A stretch of 64,000 nt of DNA from the NCBI RefSeq assembly GCF_018131105.1, contig NZ_JAFCJI010000001.1, positions 3,756,001 to 3,820,000 of the forward strand, written 5' to 3'. How positions within the stretch are numbered: the first letter of the stretch is position 1; every line of letters begins with the position of its first letter. Positions 1-8,609 of the stretch are shown here, in pieces. The translations under genes were made by a program, and so were the position numbers. A model generated the notes under the pieces. It searched no databases, was not told the origin of the DNA, and saw nothing but the letters and a program-made list of their open reading frames with translations. This DNA comes from Bradyrhizobium manausense. Lineage in GTDB: Bacteria > Pseudomonadota > Alphaproteobacteria > Rhizobiales > Xanthobacteraceae.

Positions 1-313
1 GATGCACGATGCGATGGGACACGCCGCGCAGCGGTATCACTGTGCCAGGCTGAAACGGAGCCGCCTTCGGCAAGCGACCAAGACGCGCGGCGATCCAGGC
101 GCCGTGACGCTGCGCGAAGTCCTTGGCTTCAGCGAGTGTGCCGCGCGGCGGGATCGTGAGGATCGCTTCGCGGTCGCTCGGATGAATCCTGAGCGTGTAA
201 CGGCGCGCTCGGCGGTGCCTGCGCAGCCGAATCGCAAAGAATTGCGATCCATGGGTGATGAGAAGGGTCTTCGGTTCGTGAGGCCGACGGTAGAGGAGCG
301 CGCGAGTGGCCAT
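1..313 (-). CDS. YgjP/SprT-like metal-dependent hydrolase, N-terminal part (cut by window edge)
   Basis: Reading the minus strand from ATG at 313 gives an open frame to the window edge, 104 codons, beginning MATRALLYRRPHEPKTLL. The basic stretch with RRHRRARRYTLRI followed by a segment ending in the FAQRHGAWIAARL helix is what I know from the N-terminal part of the YgjP/DUF45 (M48-like) family. The HExxH zinc motif would lie in the missing C-terminal half, so activity cannot be judged. There is no clear Shine-Dalgarno before the ATG. An in-frame TTG lies 21 bases upstream. The family call is from recall and moderate. Confidence 0.6.
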   Translation of the reverse strand, partial: MATRALLYRRPHEPKTLLITHGSQFFAIRLRRHRRARRYTLRIHPSDREAILTIPPRGTLAEAKDFAQRHGAWIAARLGRLPKAAPFQPGTVIPLRGVSHRIVH

Positions 314-614
314 GTCTGTCAGTCCGGGGAGCAAGAGTTGGCCCGGATTCTGCCATAACCGCCGCCACGGAAAGCGCTCGGCGCAAAAACAAATCATTTG
401 CCCAATATACAGGGGTCTGGCGTCCGGGAGACCCTACAGACTGGGGTTGGAACCAGCTTTTTTCGCCCCCACTGGACGCATGCGCCACCCCCAAGGGGTG
501 AGGGGTGACTCACTCCTAGAACGCTACCTAAATACCTCGAATCTGACGGGAACCCGGCCCTCCCGGAGCCTGCGGCAGGGCCTCAGATTTCGACGGGAAA
601 GCCGAAAAACCTGG
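314..614. other. Hairpin-rich intergenic spacer
   Basis: No convincing gene lies here. Three potential RNA structures can be seen: GCGTCC near 421 pairing with GGACGC near 474, a short CACCCC/GGGGTG hairpin at about 483-498, and a nested structure at about 539-589 with outer arms AATCTGA/TCAGATT and inner arms GGCCCT/AGGGCC. The last lies just downstream of phaZ and may act in its 3' processing, although no U-tract follows. A small RNA is possible but I cannot match this to a known family. Confidence 0.35.
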
Positions 615-1943
615 TTATTCGGCCGCAAGCGCCTGTCTTGCGATCGGATTCGCAGCCGAGACCATGAAGTCATGGATGCGCGGCACGATTTCCGATTTGA
701 AGCGCGAGCCGTTGAACACGCCGTAATGTCCAACGCCCTTCTGAACGTAATGAACGCGGCGATGATCCGGAATCGAGCTGCACAATGCGTGCGTTGCTTC
801 AGTCTGACCGAGACCTGAGATGTCGTCGTTCTCGCCTTCGACCGTCATCAACGCAACGCGCGTCACCTTGGAGGGATCGACGCGAGTTCCACGATGCATC
901 ATCTCGCCCTTCGGCAGCGAGTGCTTCACGAACACGGTGTCGACGGTCTGGAGATAGTACTCGGCCGAAAGGTCCATGACAGCGAGATACTCGTCGTAGA
1001 AGTCGCGATGCTTGTCGACGAGGTCGCCGTCGCCCTTCACCAGATTGGCGAACAGGCGCTTATGGGCGTCCATATGACGGTCGAGGTTCATGCTGATGAA
1101 CCCGTTGAGCTGCAGGAAGCCCGGATAGACGTCGCGCATCATGCCCGGATGCGGGAACGGCACCTTGGTGATGACGGTGTTGCGGAACCAGTCGATGCCG
1201 CGCTCCTGCGCGAGCTGGTTCACCGCGGTCGGGTTGCGGCGGGTGTCGATCGGACCGCCCATCAGCGTCATCGAGCTCGGCACGAAGGGATCGCGGCGCG
1301 CTTCCATGATCGAGACGGCGGCGACGACGGGCACGGAGGGCTGGCACACCGCCAGCACATGGGTGTTGCCGCCCAGCACATGCAGCATCTCGATGACGTA
1401 ATCGATGTAATCGTCGAGATCGAAGCGGCCTTCGCTCAGCGGCACCATGCGGGCGTCGGCCCAGTCGGTGATGTAGACCTCATGCGCGGGCAGGAAGGCC
1501 TCGACCGTGCCACGCAGCAGCGTCGCGTAATGGCCGGACATCGGCGCCACGATCAGCACGCGCGGCTGCGGGGTGCGCAGCGGGCGGGCGAACTTGCGAT
1601 CGAAGTAGAGCAGGTTGCAGAACGGCTTTTGCCAGACCGAGCGGACCTCGACGGGGACGCGGGTGCCGTTGACGTCGGTTTCGTCGAGGCCCCATTCCGG
1701 CTTGCCGTAGCGGCGCGTGGTGCGCTCGAACAATTCGCAGGCCGCAGCCATCGATTTGCCGATCTCGGTGCGCGCCCAGGGATTCAGCGGATTCTGAAAC
1801 AGCAGCTTGGTCGCATCGGAGACCGCGCGTGCCGGATTGAGAGAGGCCTGAGCCATCTCGTACATCCAGTACATCGGCGTGGTCAGGACCGGGCTGCCTT
1901 CTGCCGCCAGGGGCGGCGCGCCGCCAAACTCACCAATAGGCAT
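615..1943 (-). CDS. phaZ: Intracellular polyhydroxybutyrate depolymerase
   Basis: Predicted 442-residue cytoplasmic PhaZ that would hydrolyse native PHB granules to 3-hydroxybutyrate oligomers. The nucleophile elbow reads AVCQPSVPV, with Cys200 in place of the lipase serine. This is the known signature of intracellular PhaZ1-type depolymerases. The C-terminal GVGHYGVFNG carries the likely catalytic His, and the PHB_depo_C region is complete. ATG at 1943 is preceded by GAGGAA at good spacing. The frame stays open upstream to 2966 but that part is antisense to nothing real and overlaps the ABC permease gene. No signal peptide is seen, as expected for the intracellular class. Length fits the family. 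Confidence 0.93.
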   Translation of the reverse strand: MPIGEFGGAPPLAAEGSPVLTTPMYWMYEMAQASLNPARAVSDATKLLFQNPLNPWARTEIGKSMAAACELFERTTRRYGKPEWGLDETDVNGTRVPVEVRSVWQKPFCNLLYFDRKFARPLRTPQPRVLIVAPMSGHYATLLRGTVEAFLPAHEVYITDWADARMVPLSEGRFDLDDYIDYVIEMLHVLGGNTHVLAVCQPSVPVVAAVSIMEARRDPFVPSSMTLMGGPIDTRRNPTAVNQLAQERGIDWFRNTVITKVPFPHPGMMRDVYPGFLQLNGFISMNLDRHMDAHKRLFANLVKGDGDLVDKHRDFYDEYLAVMDLSAEYYLQTVDTVFVKHSLPKGEMMHRGTRVDPSKVTRVALMTVEGENDDISGLGQTEATHALCSSIPDHRRVHYVQKGVGHYGVFNGSRFKSEIVPRIHDFMVSAANPIARQALAAE

Positions 1944-1968
1944 GGTCGATTCCTCTTCGCATCGCAGC

Positions 1969-1997
1969 ATACTGCCGAATGCGTAATATTGCGTCAA
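1969..1997 (-). promoter_or_regulatory. Possible phaZ promoter
   Basis: On the minus strand TTGACG (1997-1992) is followed after 17 bases by CAGTAT (1974-1969), directly upstream of phaZ. The -35 is good but the -10 is poor, so this is tentative. Confidence 0.3.
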
Positions 1998-2062
1998 TGC
2001 ATGGTTCCGTACATCTACGTGGCCAGGAGGGCCAAACCCGCAGGAATCCACGAGAAAATGCG

Positions 2063-2881
2063 TTATTCTCCACCGGCGAGCAGCGAGCCGTGCTTCCGGG
2101 CACTGCGAAGAAGGGCAAGGAAGGCCCCGAAGGAAGCCACCAGAAGCACTGCATTGATGGCCAGCGCGTCCAGCATCAAATCGGTCCGGAAGCTGTTCTC
2201 GATCAGCAGCGCCCGCATCCCCTCGAACACGTAAGTCGGCGGCAGCGCCCAGGCGACATATTGCAGCCAGGGCGGCAGGACGCTGACCGGATAATAGATG
2301 CAGGCGAGCGGCATGATCGCGAACATCAGGGTCCAGACGATGCTCTCGGCGCCAAGGCCGTTCCGCAACACCAGACCCGAGACGAAGATGCCGACCGACC
2401 AGCTGGTGAAGATCAGATTGCAGAAGAAGGCGATCAACGGCACGCCGAGCGCGTAGACGTTGAAGTGAAAGAGGACGATCGCGAGCACCGTCATCGGGAT
2501 GACGCCGATCGCCAGCCGGATCAGGCTCATCACCATCAGCGAGAGCAGAAACTCGATCGGCCTCAAGGGGCTCATCATGAGGTTGCCGAGGTTGCGCGCC
2601 CACATCTCCTCGAGGAAGGAGATGGAGAAGCCGAGCTGGCCGCGGAACAGGATGTCCCAGAGAATGACGGCGCCGATCAGCGTGCCGCCGGCGCGCGCGA
2701 AGAAGTTTGCATTCTGGGCGATATAGAGCTGGAGGAAGCCCCAGGTGATGACCTGGAGCGCCGGCCAGTACAACAGCTCGAGCAGCCGCGGCCAGGATGA
2801 CATCAGCAGATACCAGTAGCGCAGGATCATCGCACCGATGCGCTGGACGGAGATGCCGCGGTGGAGGGAGACGTCGGTCAT
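2063..2881 (-). CDS. ABC-2 type transporter permease
   Basis: A 272-residue integral membrane protein with about six hydrophobic segments. The central motif region FSISFLEEMWARNLGNLM matches the cytoplasmic/coupling part of ABC-2 (NodJ/DrrB-like) permeases, which export drugs, lipids or polysaccharide precursors. It lies 88 bases downstream of an ATPase gene on the same strand, and the two should form one exporter. The gap between them holds a palindromic repeat. The substrate cannot be read from the sequence. Confidence 0.85.
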   Translation of the reverse strand: MTDVSLHRGISVQRIGAMILRYWYLLMSSWPRLLELLYWPALQVITWGFLQLYIAQNANFFARAGGTLIGAVILWDILFRGQLGFSISFLEEMWARNLGNLMMSPLRPIEFLLSLMVMSLIRLAIGVIPMTVLAIVLFHFNVYALGVPLIAFFCNLIFTSWSVGIFVSGLVLRNGLGAESIVWTLMFAIMPLACIYYPVSVLPPWLQYVAWALPPTYVFEGMRALLIENSFRTDLMLDALAINAVLLVASFGAFLALLRSARKHGSLLAGGE

Positions 2882-2898
2882 GACGCTCCCCCGTTGCT

Positions 2899-2938
2899 GT
2901 CATCCCGCGGCGCGACATCGTCGCGAGCCCGGGATGAC
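2899..2938. repeat. Intergenic palindrome (GTCATCCCG type)
   Basis: Inverted repeat with arms GTCATCCCG and CGGGATGAC, lying between the ATPase and permease genes of one operon. It belongs to the GTCATYCCG palindromes that recur elsewhere in this window. Confidence 0.75.
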
Positions 2939-2969
2939 GGGATTCGATCCGGGCTGTGGCTCCCATCCC

Positions 2970-3773
2970 TCATCGCGCCCCCTCCTTCGCGCCGTTGGTG
3001 CGGCCGCGCGCGACGTCGAGGAAGACCTCCTCCAGCGTGGTGCGGTTGTAGCGCGCCATGATGGCCTCGGGCGTGTCGTCGTCCTCGACGCGGCCGCGCT
3101 TCATGATGATGACGCGGTCGCACAGCCGCTCGACCTCGAGCATGTTGTGCGACGCCAGCAGGATGGTGGCGTTGTTGTCCTTGCGATAGCGCTCCAGATG
3201 CGCCCGCACCCAGTCGGCCGTGTCAGGATCGAGCGAGGCGGTCGGCTCGTCGAGCAGCAACAGTTCGGGCGCGTTGATCAGCGCCTTCGCCAGCGCGACG
3301 CGGGTCTTCTGCCCGGCGGAGAGCTTGCCGTTGGCGCGGTCGATGAACTCGTTGAGATCGAGATCGTCGGCCAGCTTCGCGATACGGTCGGCAAGGTGCC
3401 TGACCGCATATAACTTGCCGAAAATGGTCAGGTTCTGCCGCACGGTCAGCCGCATCGGCATGTCGACATAAGGGCTCTCGAAATTCATCCGCCCCAGCAC
3501 CGCCGCGCTGTCTTCCGGCATCCGATGCCCGAGCACGCGGACGCGGCCGGAGGTCGGCAGCACCAGCCCCATGATCATCGCGATGGTGGTGGTCTTGCCG
3601 GCGCCGTTGCCGCCCAGGAGCCCGGTGATGCTGCCGCGGGGAAGCGAAAACGAGATGCCGTCCACTGCGCGGGTCTGCTTGTAGACCTTGACGAGGCGTT
3701 CGACCTCGATGGCCGCGGACGAAATGTCATCCGCGACAGTAGGCCGGCTTGAAGCATTGTCATTCCCGGTCAT
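2970..3773 (-). CDS. ABC transporter ATP-binding protein
   Basis: A 267-residue nucleotide-binding subunit that pairs with the ABC-2 permease downstream. Walker A is GGNGAGKTT, the signature is LSAGQKTRVALAKAL, Walker B is LLLLDEPTASLD, and the switch His lies in LLASHNMLEVERL. The signature replaces the usual LSGGQ by LSAGQ. ATG at 3773 was chosen because homology starts soon after it. The frame continues upstream to 3845 without family-like sequence. A GGAAG lies about 12 bases ahead, so spacing is long. It is divergent from regS. Confidence 0.88.
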   Translation of the reverse strand: MTGNDNASSRPTVADDISSAAIEVERLVKVYKQTRAVDGISFSLPRGSITGLLGGNGAGKTTTIAMIMGLVLPTSGRVRVLGHRMPEDSAAVLGRMNFESPYVDMPMRLTVRQNLTIFGKLYAVRHLADRIAKLADDLDLNEFIDRANGKLSAGQKTRVALAKALINAPELLLLDEPTASLDPDTADWVRAHLERYRKDNNATILLASHNMLEVERLCDRVIIMKRGRVEDDDTPEAIMARYNRTTLEEVFLDVARGRTNGAKEGAR

Positions 3774-3908
3774 GCTAGAGGCGTTCTTCCGCCATTGCGC
3801 AGGAGAGCGCAAGACTTGATCTTCCTGATGAAAATGGCTCCTCACCGGACCGGATGGACCGGCCCGACGTGTTTGTGATCGGACACGCGCACAGCTAGAT
3901 TGACCGTG

Positions 3909-5219
3909 ATGACCGAGACCGCCGCTTCAGACTTCCGCCCCTCACAACGACACATCCGCCTGGACACCATCCTGCGGCTGCGCTGGCTCGCGGTGCTGGG
4001 CCAGCTCGCCGCGATCTTCATCGTGGCGCAGGGGCTCGAGTTCGACGTCGAGATTGTCCCCTGTGTCAGCATCATCGCCGTGTCGGCGGTGCTCAATCTG
4101 GCGCTGCAGACCGTGATCAATCCGATGCAGCGGCTGGAGCCGCTTCACGCCGCCGGATTGCTGGCGCTGAACATCGTTGAGCTGGCCGGGCTGTTGTTCT
4201 TCACCGGCGGCTTGCAGAACCCGTTCTCCTTCCTGTTCCTCGCGCCGGTCTTGATTTCGGCCACCGCCTTGCCGGCCCGGCTCACCTTCGGCCTCGGCAT
4301 TCTCGCCGTGGCTTGCGCCTCGATCCTGTTCTTCTTTCATTTCCCGCTGCCATGGGATTCCGAAGATCCCGTGGTGCTGCCGCCGATCTATCTCATCGGT
4401 GTCTGGCTTTCGATCGTGCTCGCGATCGGCGTCACCAGTCTCTACTCGTTCCAGGTGACCGAGGAGGCGCGCAAGCTCGCTGACGCGCTGGCCGCGACCG
4501 AGCTGGTGCTGACACGCGAGCAGCATCTGACCCAGATCGACGGCCTCGCTGCCGCTGCAGCGCACGAGCTCGGCACGCCGCTCGCCACCATCTTCCTGAT
4601 CTCGCGCGAGCTCGAGAAGACGGTGAAGGAGCCGGTGTTCGCCGCAGACCTCAAGACCTTGCGCGAACAGACGCAGCGCTGCCGCGACATATTGAGCAAG
4701 ATCACCCAGCTCTCCTCCGCCGGCGCGCCGTTCGACCGCATGAAACTGTCCGAGCTGATCGAGGAAGTGGTGGCGCCGCACCGCGATTTCGGCGTCGACA
4801 TCAAGGTGCGGATCGCGGTGACGGCGACACCAGAGCCGGTCGGATCGCGCAATCCGGCCGTGCTCTACGGCGTCGGCAATATCGTCGAGAACGCCGTCGA
4901 TTTCGCGAACACCACGGTGGAAGTGAACGCGTGGTGGAACAACGACACGATCGAGATCGTGATCTCCGACGACGGCCCGGGCATTCCGCCCGACCTCTTG
5001 AACCGGATCGGCGAGCCCTATCTGTCACGGCGGCGCACCCAGGATGCCGGCGGCGGTCTCGGACTCGGCGTGTTCATCGCCCGCACGCTGCTCGAACGCA
5101 CCGGCGCCAAGGTCTCGTTTACCAACAGAACCTTCCCCGAGCACGGTGCAGTGGTACAGGTCGCGTGGCCGCGGGTGCGTTTTGAGGCTATCGAGACGCT
5201 TGAAGAAACAATAGGATAG
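3909..5219 (+). CDS. regS: Redox-sensing histidine kinase RegS (RegB/ActS/PrrB family)
   Basis: A 436-residue membrane sensor kinase. It has about six N-terminal membrane segments and the quinone/redox-site motif GGLQNPF at 100-106, as in RegB. The phospho-acceptor is His219 in AAAAHELGTPL. A conserved cysteine, Cys258 (QRCRDIL), sits where the RegB redox cysteine lies. The C-terminal ATPase domain has the N-box (IVENAVDFA) and the G-box (GGGLGLGVFI). It should phosphorylate RegR, encoded 103 bases downstream, and so tune respiratory, nitrogen-fixation and carbon genes to oxygen. In-frame TTG (3900) and GTG (3906) are alternative starts, and none has a good Shine-Dalgarno. Confidence 0.92.
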   Translation: MTETAASDFRPSQRHIRLDTILRLRWLAVLGQLAAIFIVAQGLEFDVEIVPCVSIIAVSAVLNLALQTVINPMQRLEPLHAAGLLALNIVELAGLLFFTGGLQNPFSFLFLAPVLISATALPARLTFGLGILAVACASILFFFHFPLPWDSEDPVVLPPIYLIGVWLSIVLAIGVTSLYSFQVTEEARKLADALAATELVLTREQHLTQIDGLAAAAAHELGTPLATIFLISRELEKTVKEPVFAADLKTLREQTQRCRDILSKITQLSSAGAPFDRMKLSELIEEVVAPHRDFGVDIKVRIAVTATPEPVGSRNPAVLYGVGNIVENAVDFANTTVEVNAWWNNDTIEIVISDDGPGIPPDLLNRIGEPYLSRRRTQDAGGGLGLGVFIARTLLERTGAKVSFTNRTFPEHGAVVQVAWPRVRFEAIETLEETIG

Positions 5220-5322
5220 GGCGCGACCTTGCGTCGCACGTGAGGCCCGATCGACTATTTGCGGCCTTGGCACCGCCTGATTGCGACGCCATATGTAGAT
5301 GTGCAGGAGAGAGGACCAAACC

Positions 5323-5877
5323 TTGAACGCCATCGCCGAACTGAACGAACAGACCGACCGCTCGCTTCTCATCGTGGAAGACGACAAGCCGTTCCTGGAG
5401 CGCCTGTCGCGCGCCATGGAAACACGTGGCTTTGCGGTGACGTCATGTGACACGGTCACGGATGGTCTTGCGCAGATCGGCAAGTCCGCGCCCGCTTTCG
5501 CGGTGGTCGATTTGCGTCTTGGCGACGGCAACGGTCTCGACGTCGTCTCGGCACTGAAGAAGAAGCGTCCCGAAGCCCGCGCCATCGTGCTGACCGGTTA
5601 TGGCAACATCGCCACCGCCGTCACCGCGGTGAAGATGGGCGCGATCGATTATCTCTCGAAGCCCGCAGATGCCGACGACGTCGTCGCCGCCCTGCTCTCG
5701 ACCAGTGCTGAAAAGTCCGAGCTGCCGGCGAACCCGATGTCGGCCGACCGCGTGCGCTGGGAGCACATCCAGCGCATCTACGAGATGTGCAACCGCAACG
5801 TCTCGGAGACGGCGCGCAGGCTCAACATGCACCGCCGCACGCTGCAGCGGATTCTGGCCAAGCGCGCACCGAGGTAA
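5323..5877 (+). CDS. regR: Response regulator RegR (RegA/ActR/PrrA family)
   Basis: A 184-residue response regulator partnering RegS. The receiver domain has acidic residues EDD at 19-21, phospho-acceptor Asp63 (VVDLRLGDG), the switch Thr in VLTGYGN and Lys in LSKPAD. A proline-bearing linker leads to a Fis-type helix-turn-helix (NVSETARRLNMHRRTLQRIL) at the C-terminus. I chose the TTG start because it follows a GGAGAGAGG ribosome site by 6-9 bases and gives the known family length. The ATG at 5299 would add eight residues without family support. In Bradyrhizobium, RegR activates fixR-nifA, which is family knowledge and not visible here. Confidence 0.93.
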   Translation: MNAIAELNEQTDRSLLIVEDDKPFLERLSRAMETRGFAVTSCDTVTDGLAQIGKSAPAFAVVDLRLGDGNGLDVVSALKKKRPEARAIVLTGYGNIATAVTAVKMGAIDYLSKPADADDVVAALLSTSAEKSELPANPMSADRVRWEHIQRIYEMCNRNVSETARRLNMHRRTLQRILAKRAPR

Positions 5878-5884
5878 CGGTGCC

Positions 5885-5970
5885 GTAGGGTGGGTCGAGC
5901 GACGCGAAACCCACCATCTTCGCGGCCTGCACTGAACGCGATGGGTTTCGCTTCGCGCTACCCATCCTAC
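5885..5970. repeat. Double-hairpin intergenic repeat (GTAGGGTGGGT type)
   Basis: The outer ends GTAGG and CCTAC pair. Two inner hairpins are GGTGGGT/ACCCACC and ATGGGT/ACCCAT. It lies between the convergent regR and mmcB-like genes, so it may also serve as a transcription stop. Confidence 0.7.
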
Positions 5971-6004
5971 GAATTCTGCTACGAATTCTGCGTCTGCCGC
6001 GCCG

Positions 6005-6496
6005 CTACTCCCAAAAGTCCGCGTGCCCTTGCGGATCGACAAGGCGGTTGATCCGCAACGCCGCCGCCATTCCGAACCGCACCGTCATCTGCTTGCGCGT
6101 CGCGGCCGCGATCTTGTGCTCGGGCGCTTCGCAATGCATGTGCGCGCCATAGGCGTCGGCGATGATCAGGCCGGTGTCCGCCGGAAATATCTCGCAAGGC
6201 AGGTCCTGAGTGAAGGCGAAGAACAGCCGGTCGCAATGAGCCCGGTACTCGTGCCATTTCTGATCGGCGCGCAGATCCTCGACTGACGATTTGATCTCGA
6301 CGATCCAGATCTCGCCGCGCTCGTTCAGCGCCACGAGATCGGCGCGCCGGCCCGACGGCAGCGGCAATTCGCTGATGCAGGAAAAGCCGAGCGAACGCAG
6401 CAGCCGCGCCGTGCCGCGCGCGATGGCGAGCGCTGTTTCCGACTGGCGGCGATCGGGCCGCGGAACGAGGGCGATGTTGCGGGCGGGGCTGTCCAT
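6005..6496 (-). CDS. mmcB: MmcB-family DNA repair protein
   Basis: A 163-residue protein resembling MmcB (DUF1052), a PD-(D/E)xK-like protein needed for damage repair or mutagenesis in Caulobacter. Visible nuclease-fold elements are RADLVALNERGEIWIVEIKSS, which contains the D...ExK arrangement, and a following KWHEYRAHCDRLFFAF stretch. ATG at 6496 has no purine-rich ribosome site. A second ATG 36 bases upstream falls inside a repeat and is less likely. The function is inferred from the family. Confidence 0.8.
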   Translation of the reverse strand: MDSPARNIALVPRPDRRQSETALAIARGTARLLRSLGFSCISELPLPSGRRADLVALNERGEIWIVEIKSSVEDLRADQKWHEYRAHCDRLFFAFTQDLPCEIFPADTGLIIADAYGAHMHCEAPEHKIAAATRKQMTVRFGMAAALRINRLVDPQGHADFWE

Positions 6497-6527
6497 GGAG
6501 GGGAGAGTAGCAGATTCCGCCTCAACC

Positions 6528-6644
6528 GTCATTCCGGGGCGCGCCATTCGGCGCGATGGTCGCGCAAGCAACTCCGAATCCGCGCAAAACTACTTCCTGT
6601 GGTTATGGGTCCCGGGCTCGCGCTTTGCGCGCCGCCGGACGACG
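6528..6644. repeat. Degenerate composite palindrome
   Basis: Starts with CGTCATTCCGGGGCGCGC, ends with GGTTATGGGTCCCGGGCTCG and CCGGACGACGG. The right part matches the right ends of the elements at 8439-8572 and 16130-16263. The left end is of the GTCATTCCG type, so the copy appears mosaic. Confidence 0.55.
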
Positions 6645-6734
6645 GCCAGTGCCCGGAAAGCGCGGGAACCTCCCCTCCCCGACGCACTTATCACGCAACC
6701 GCCCACCTCGGCGGGAGCATCGAGGCTGCGCCGC

Positions 6735-8432
6735 ATGATCGACGATCTCTGGTATAAGAACGCCATCATCTATTGCCTCTCCGTCGGCACCTATATGGAC
6801 GCCAACGGGGACGGTGTCGGCGATTTCAAGGGATTGCTGCGCCGGCTCGATTATCTGCACGGCCTCGGCATCACCACGATCTGGCTGATGCCGTTCCAGA
6901 CCTCGCCCGGCCGCGATGACGGTTACGACATCGCCGATTATTACAGCGTCGATTCCCGCTACGGCACGCTCGGCGATTTCGTCGAATTCACTCATGGCTG
7001 CTCGCAGCGCGGCATTCGCGTCATCATTGACCTCGTCGTCAATCACACCTCCGACCAGCATCACTGGTTCAAGGAAGCGCGGCGCGACAAGAACTCTCCC
7101 TATCGCGACTGGTATGTCTGGTCGGACAAGAAGCCGGCCAATGCCAACAAGGGCATGGTGTTTCCCGGCGTGCAGAAATCGACCTGGACGCGCGACAAGG
7201 AAGCAGGTGCGTATTATTTCCACCGCTTCTACGATTTCCAGCCCGATCTCAACACGTCGCACCCGCATGTGCAGGCGGAGATCCTGAAGATCATGGGGTT
7301 CTGGATCCAGCTCGGCGTCTCCGGGTTTCGCATGGACGCGGTGCCCTTCATCATCGCGACCAAGGGCGCGAAGGTGAAGACGCCGGTCGAGCAATACGAC
7401 ATGCTGCGGACCTTTCGCGAATTCCTGCAATGGCGGGAGGGCGACGCCATCATCCTCGCCGAAGCCAATGTGCTGCCTGATACCGACATGGAGTATTTCG
7501 GCAGGGATGCCGACCGCATGCACATGATGTTCAACTTCCACGTCAACCAGCATCTGTTCTACGCGCTGGCATCCGGCGATTCGCGTCCGCTGGCGAAATC
7601 ACTGAAAGCGACGAAGCCGCGACCGGCATCGGCGCAATGGGGCCTGTTCCTGCGCAATCACGATGAGCTGGACCTCGGCCGCCTCACCAAGGCGCAACGC
7701 GACACCGTGTTCAACGCGTTCGGTCCCGACAAGGACATGCAGCTCTACGACCGCGGCATACGCCGCCGGCTTGCGCCGATGCTCGGCGGCGACCGCAGAC
7801 GGATCGAGCTTGCCTATAGCCTGATGTGCACGCTGCCGGGAACGCCTGTGATCCGCTACGGCGACGAGATCGCGATGGGCGATGATCTCTCGCTGCCGGA
7901 GCGCAATTGCGCGCGCACGCCGATGCAATGGTCGACCGAGCCGCAGGGTGGCTTCACCAAGAGCAGCAGGCCGGCGAACCCCGTCATCGACAAGGGGCCT
8001 TACGGCTACCCGCACGTCAACGTCGCCAAGCAGCGGCGCGATCCGAATTCGATGTTGAACTGGACCGAGCGCATCGTCCGCATGCGCAAGGAGGTGCCCG
8101 AAATCGGCTGGGGTGACTTTACGATCATTGCGACCCGCGATCCCGCCGTGTTCATCATCCGCTACGACTGGCGCAACAATTCCGTGCTGTTCGTGCATAA
8201 TCTCGACGAGAAGCCGCGCGAGATCGCGTTCTCGGCGGGGCTTCCCGACGATGCCGGCGCGCTCCTGATCAATCTGCTCGCGGAAGACCACAGCCGCGTC
8301 GACAAGCGCGGTCAGCATCGCGTGGTGCTGGAGCCGTACGGCTATCGCTGGTACCGCGTCGGCGGGCTGGATTATCTGCTGAAGCGGAGCGATGTGGACG
8401 GGAAGAAGGGGCGGAAGGGACGCGGAAGGTAA
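6735..8432 (+). CDS. GH13 alpha-amylase-family protein, trehalose-synthase-like
   Basis: A 565-residue glycoside hydrolase 13 protein. The (beta/alpha)8 barrel carries the nucleophile Asp201 (GFRMDAVPF), the acid/base Glu243 (ILAEANV) and the transition-state Asp310 (LRNHDELDL). The NHTSDQHHWF segment at 103-112 is the usual conserved region I. The start region WYKNAIIYCLSVGTYMD and the RCTPMQW-like CARTPMQW segment resemble trehalose synthase/isomaltase-type subfamilies. The length is near that of monofunctional TreS. Whether it isomerises maltose to trehalose or hydrolyses glucosides cannot be decided here. A convergent second GH13 gene lies 177 bases on. Confidence 0.85.
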   Translation: MIDDLWYKNAIIYCLSVGTYMDANGDGVGDFKGLLRRLDYLHGLGITTIWLMPFQTSPGRDDGYDIADYYSVDSRYGTLGDFVEFTHGCSQRGIRVIIDLVVNHTSDQHHWFKEARRDKNSPYRDWYVWSDKKPANANKGMVFPGVQKSTWTRDKEAGAYYFHRFYDFQPDLNTSHPHVQAEILKIMGFWIQLGVSGFRMDAVPFIIATKGAKVKTPVEQYDMLRTFREFLQWREGDAIILAEANVLPDTDMEYFGRDADRMHMMFNFHVNQHLFYALASGDSRPLAKSLKATKPRPASAQWGLFLRNHDELDLGRLTKAQRDTVFNAFGPDKDMQLYDRGIRRRLAPMLGGDRRRIELAYSLMCTLPGTPVIRYGDEIAMGDDLSLPERNCARTPMQWSTEPQGGFTKSSRPANPVIDKGPYGYPHVNVAKQRRDPNSMLNWTERIVRMRKEVPEIGWGDFTIIATRDPAVFIIRYDWRNNSVLFVHNLDEKPREIAFSAGLPDDAGALLINLLAEDHSRVDKRGQHRVVLEPYGYRWYRVGGLDYLLKRSDVDGKKGRKGRGR

Positions 8433-8438
8433 TTCCAA

Positions 8439-8572
8439 CGTCGTCCTGGCGAAAGCCAGGACCCATTACCCAAGAGCTCGTTATCACGCGCAGCCGCTAA
8501 CCACGAGTCTTCGCCGAACTCCACCCTGTGGCAATGGGTCCCGGATCTGCGCTTCGCTTGTCCAGGACGACG
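8439..8572. repeat. REPIN-like composite element
   Basis: Left hairpin CGTCCTGGCGAAAGCCAGGA followed by CCCATTACC. Right half has CAATGGGTCCCGGATC and ends GTCCAGGACGACG. The two ends are roughly inverted copies about 130 bases apart, the layout of REP doublets. A related copy is at 16130-16263. Confidence 0.65.
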
Positions 8573-8609
8573 GCAGAGAACAACGCTGGCTCTGCCTTCT
8601 TCTGCTCAC

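Noticed and set aside
894..2234. 446-codon frame on the plus strand opposite phaZ
   Set aside because: It is rich in His/Arg/Asp with no family similarity, and is the GC-driven mirror of the real phaZ frame.
1944..2966. In-frame upstream extension of phaZ to 783 codons
   Set aside because: The extension overlaps the ABC permease gene in another frame, has no PhaZ-like sequence, and the ATG at 1943 has a good ribosome site.
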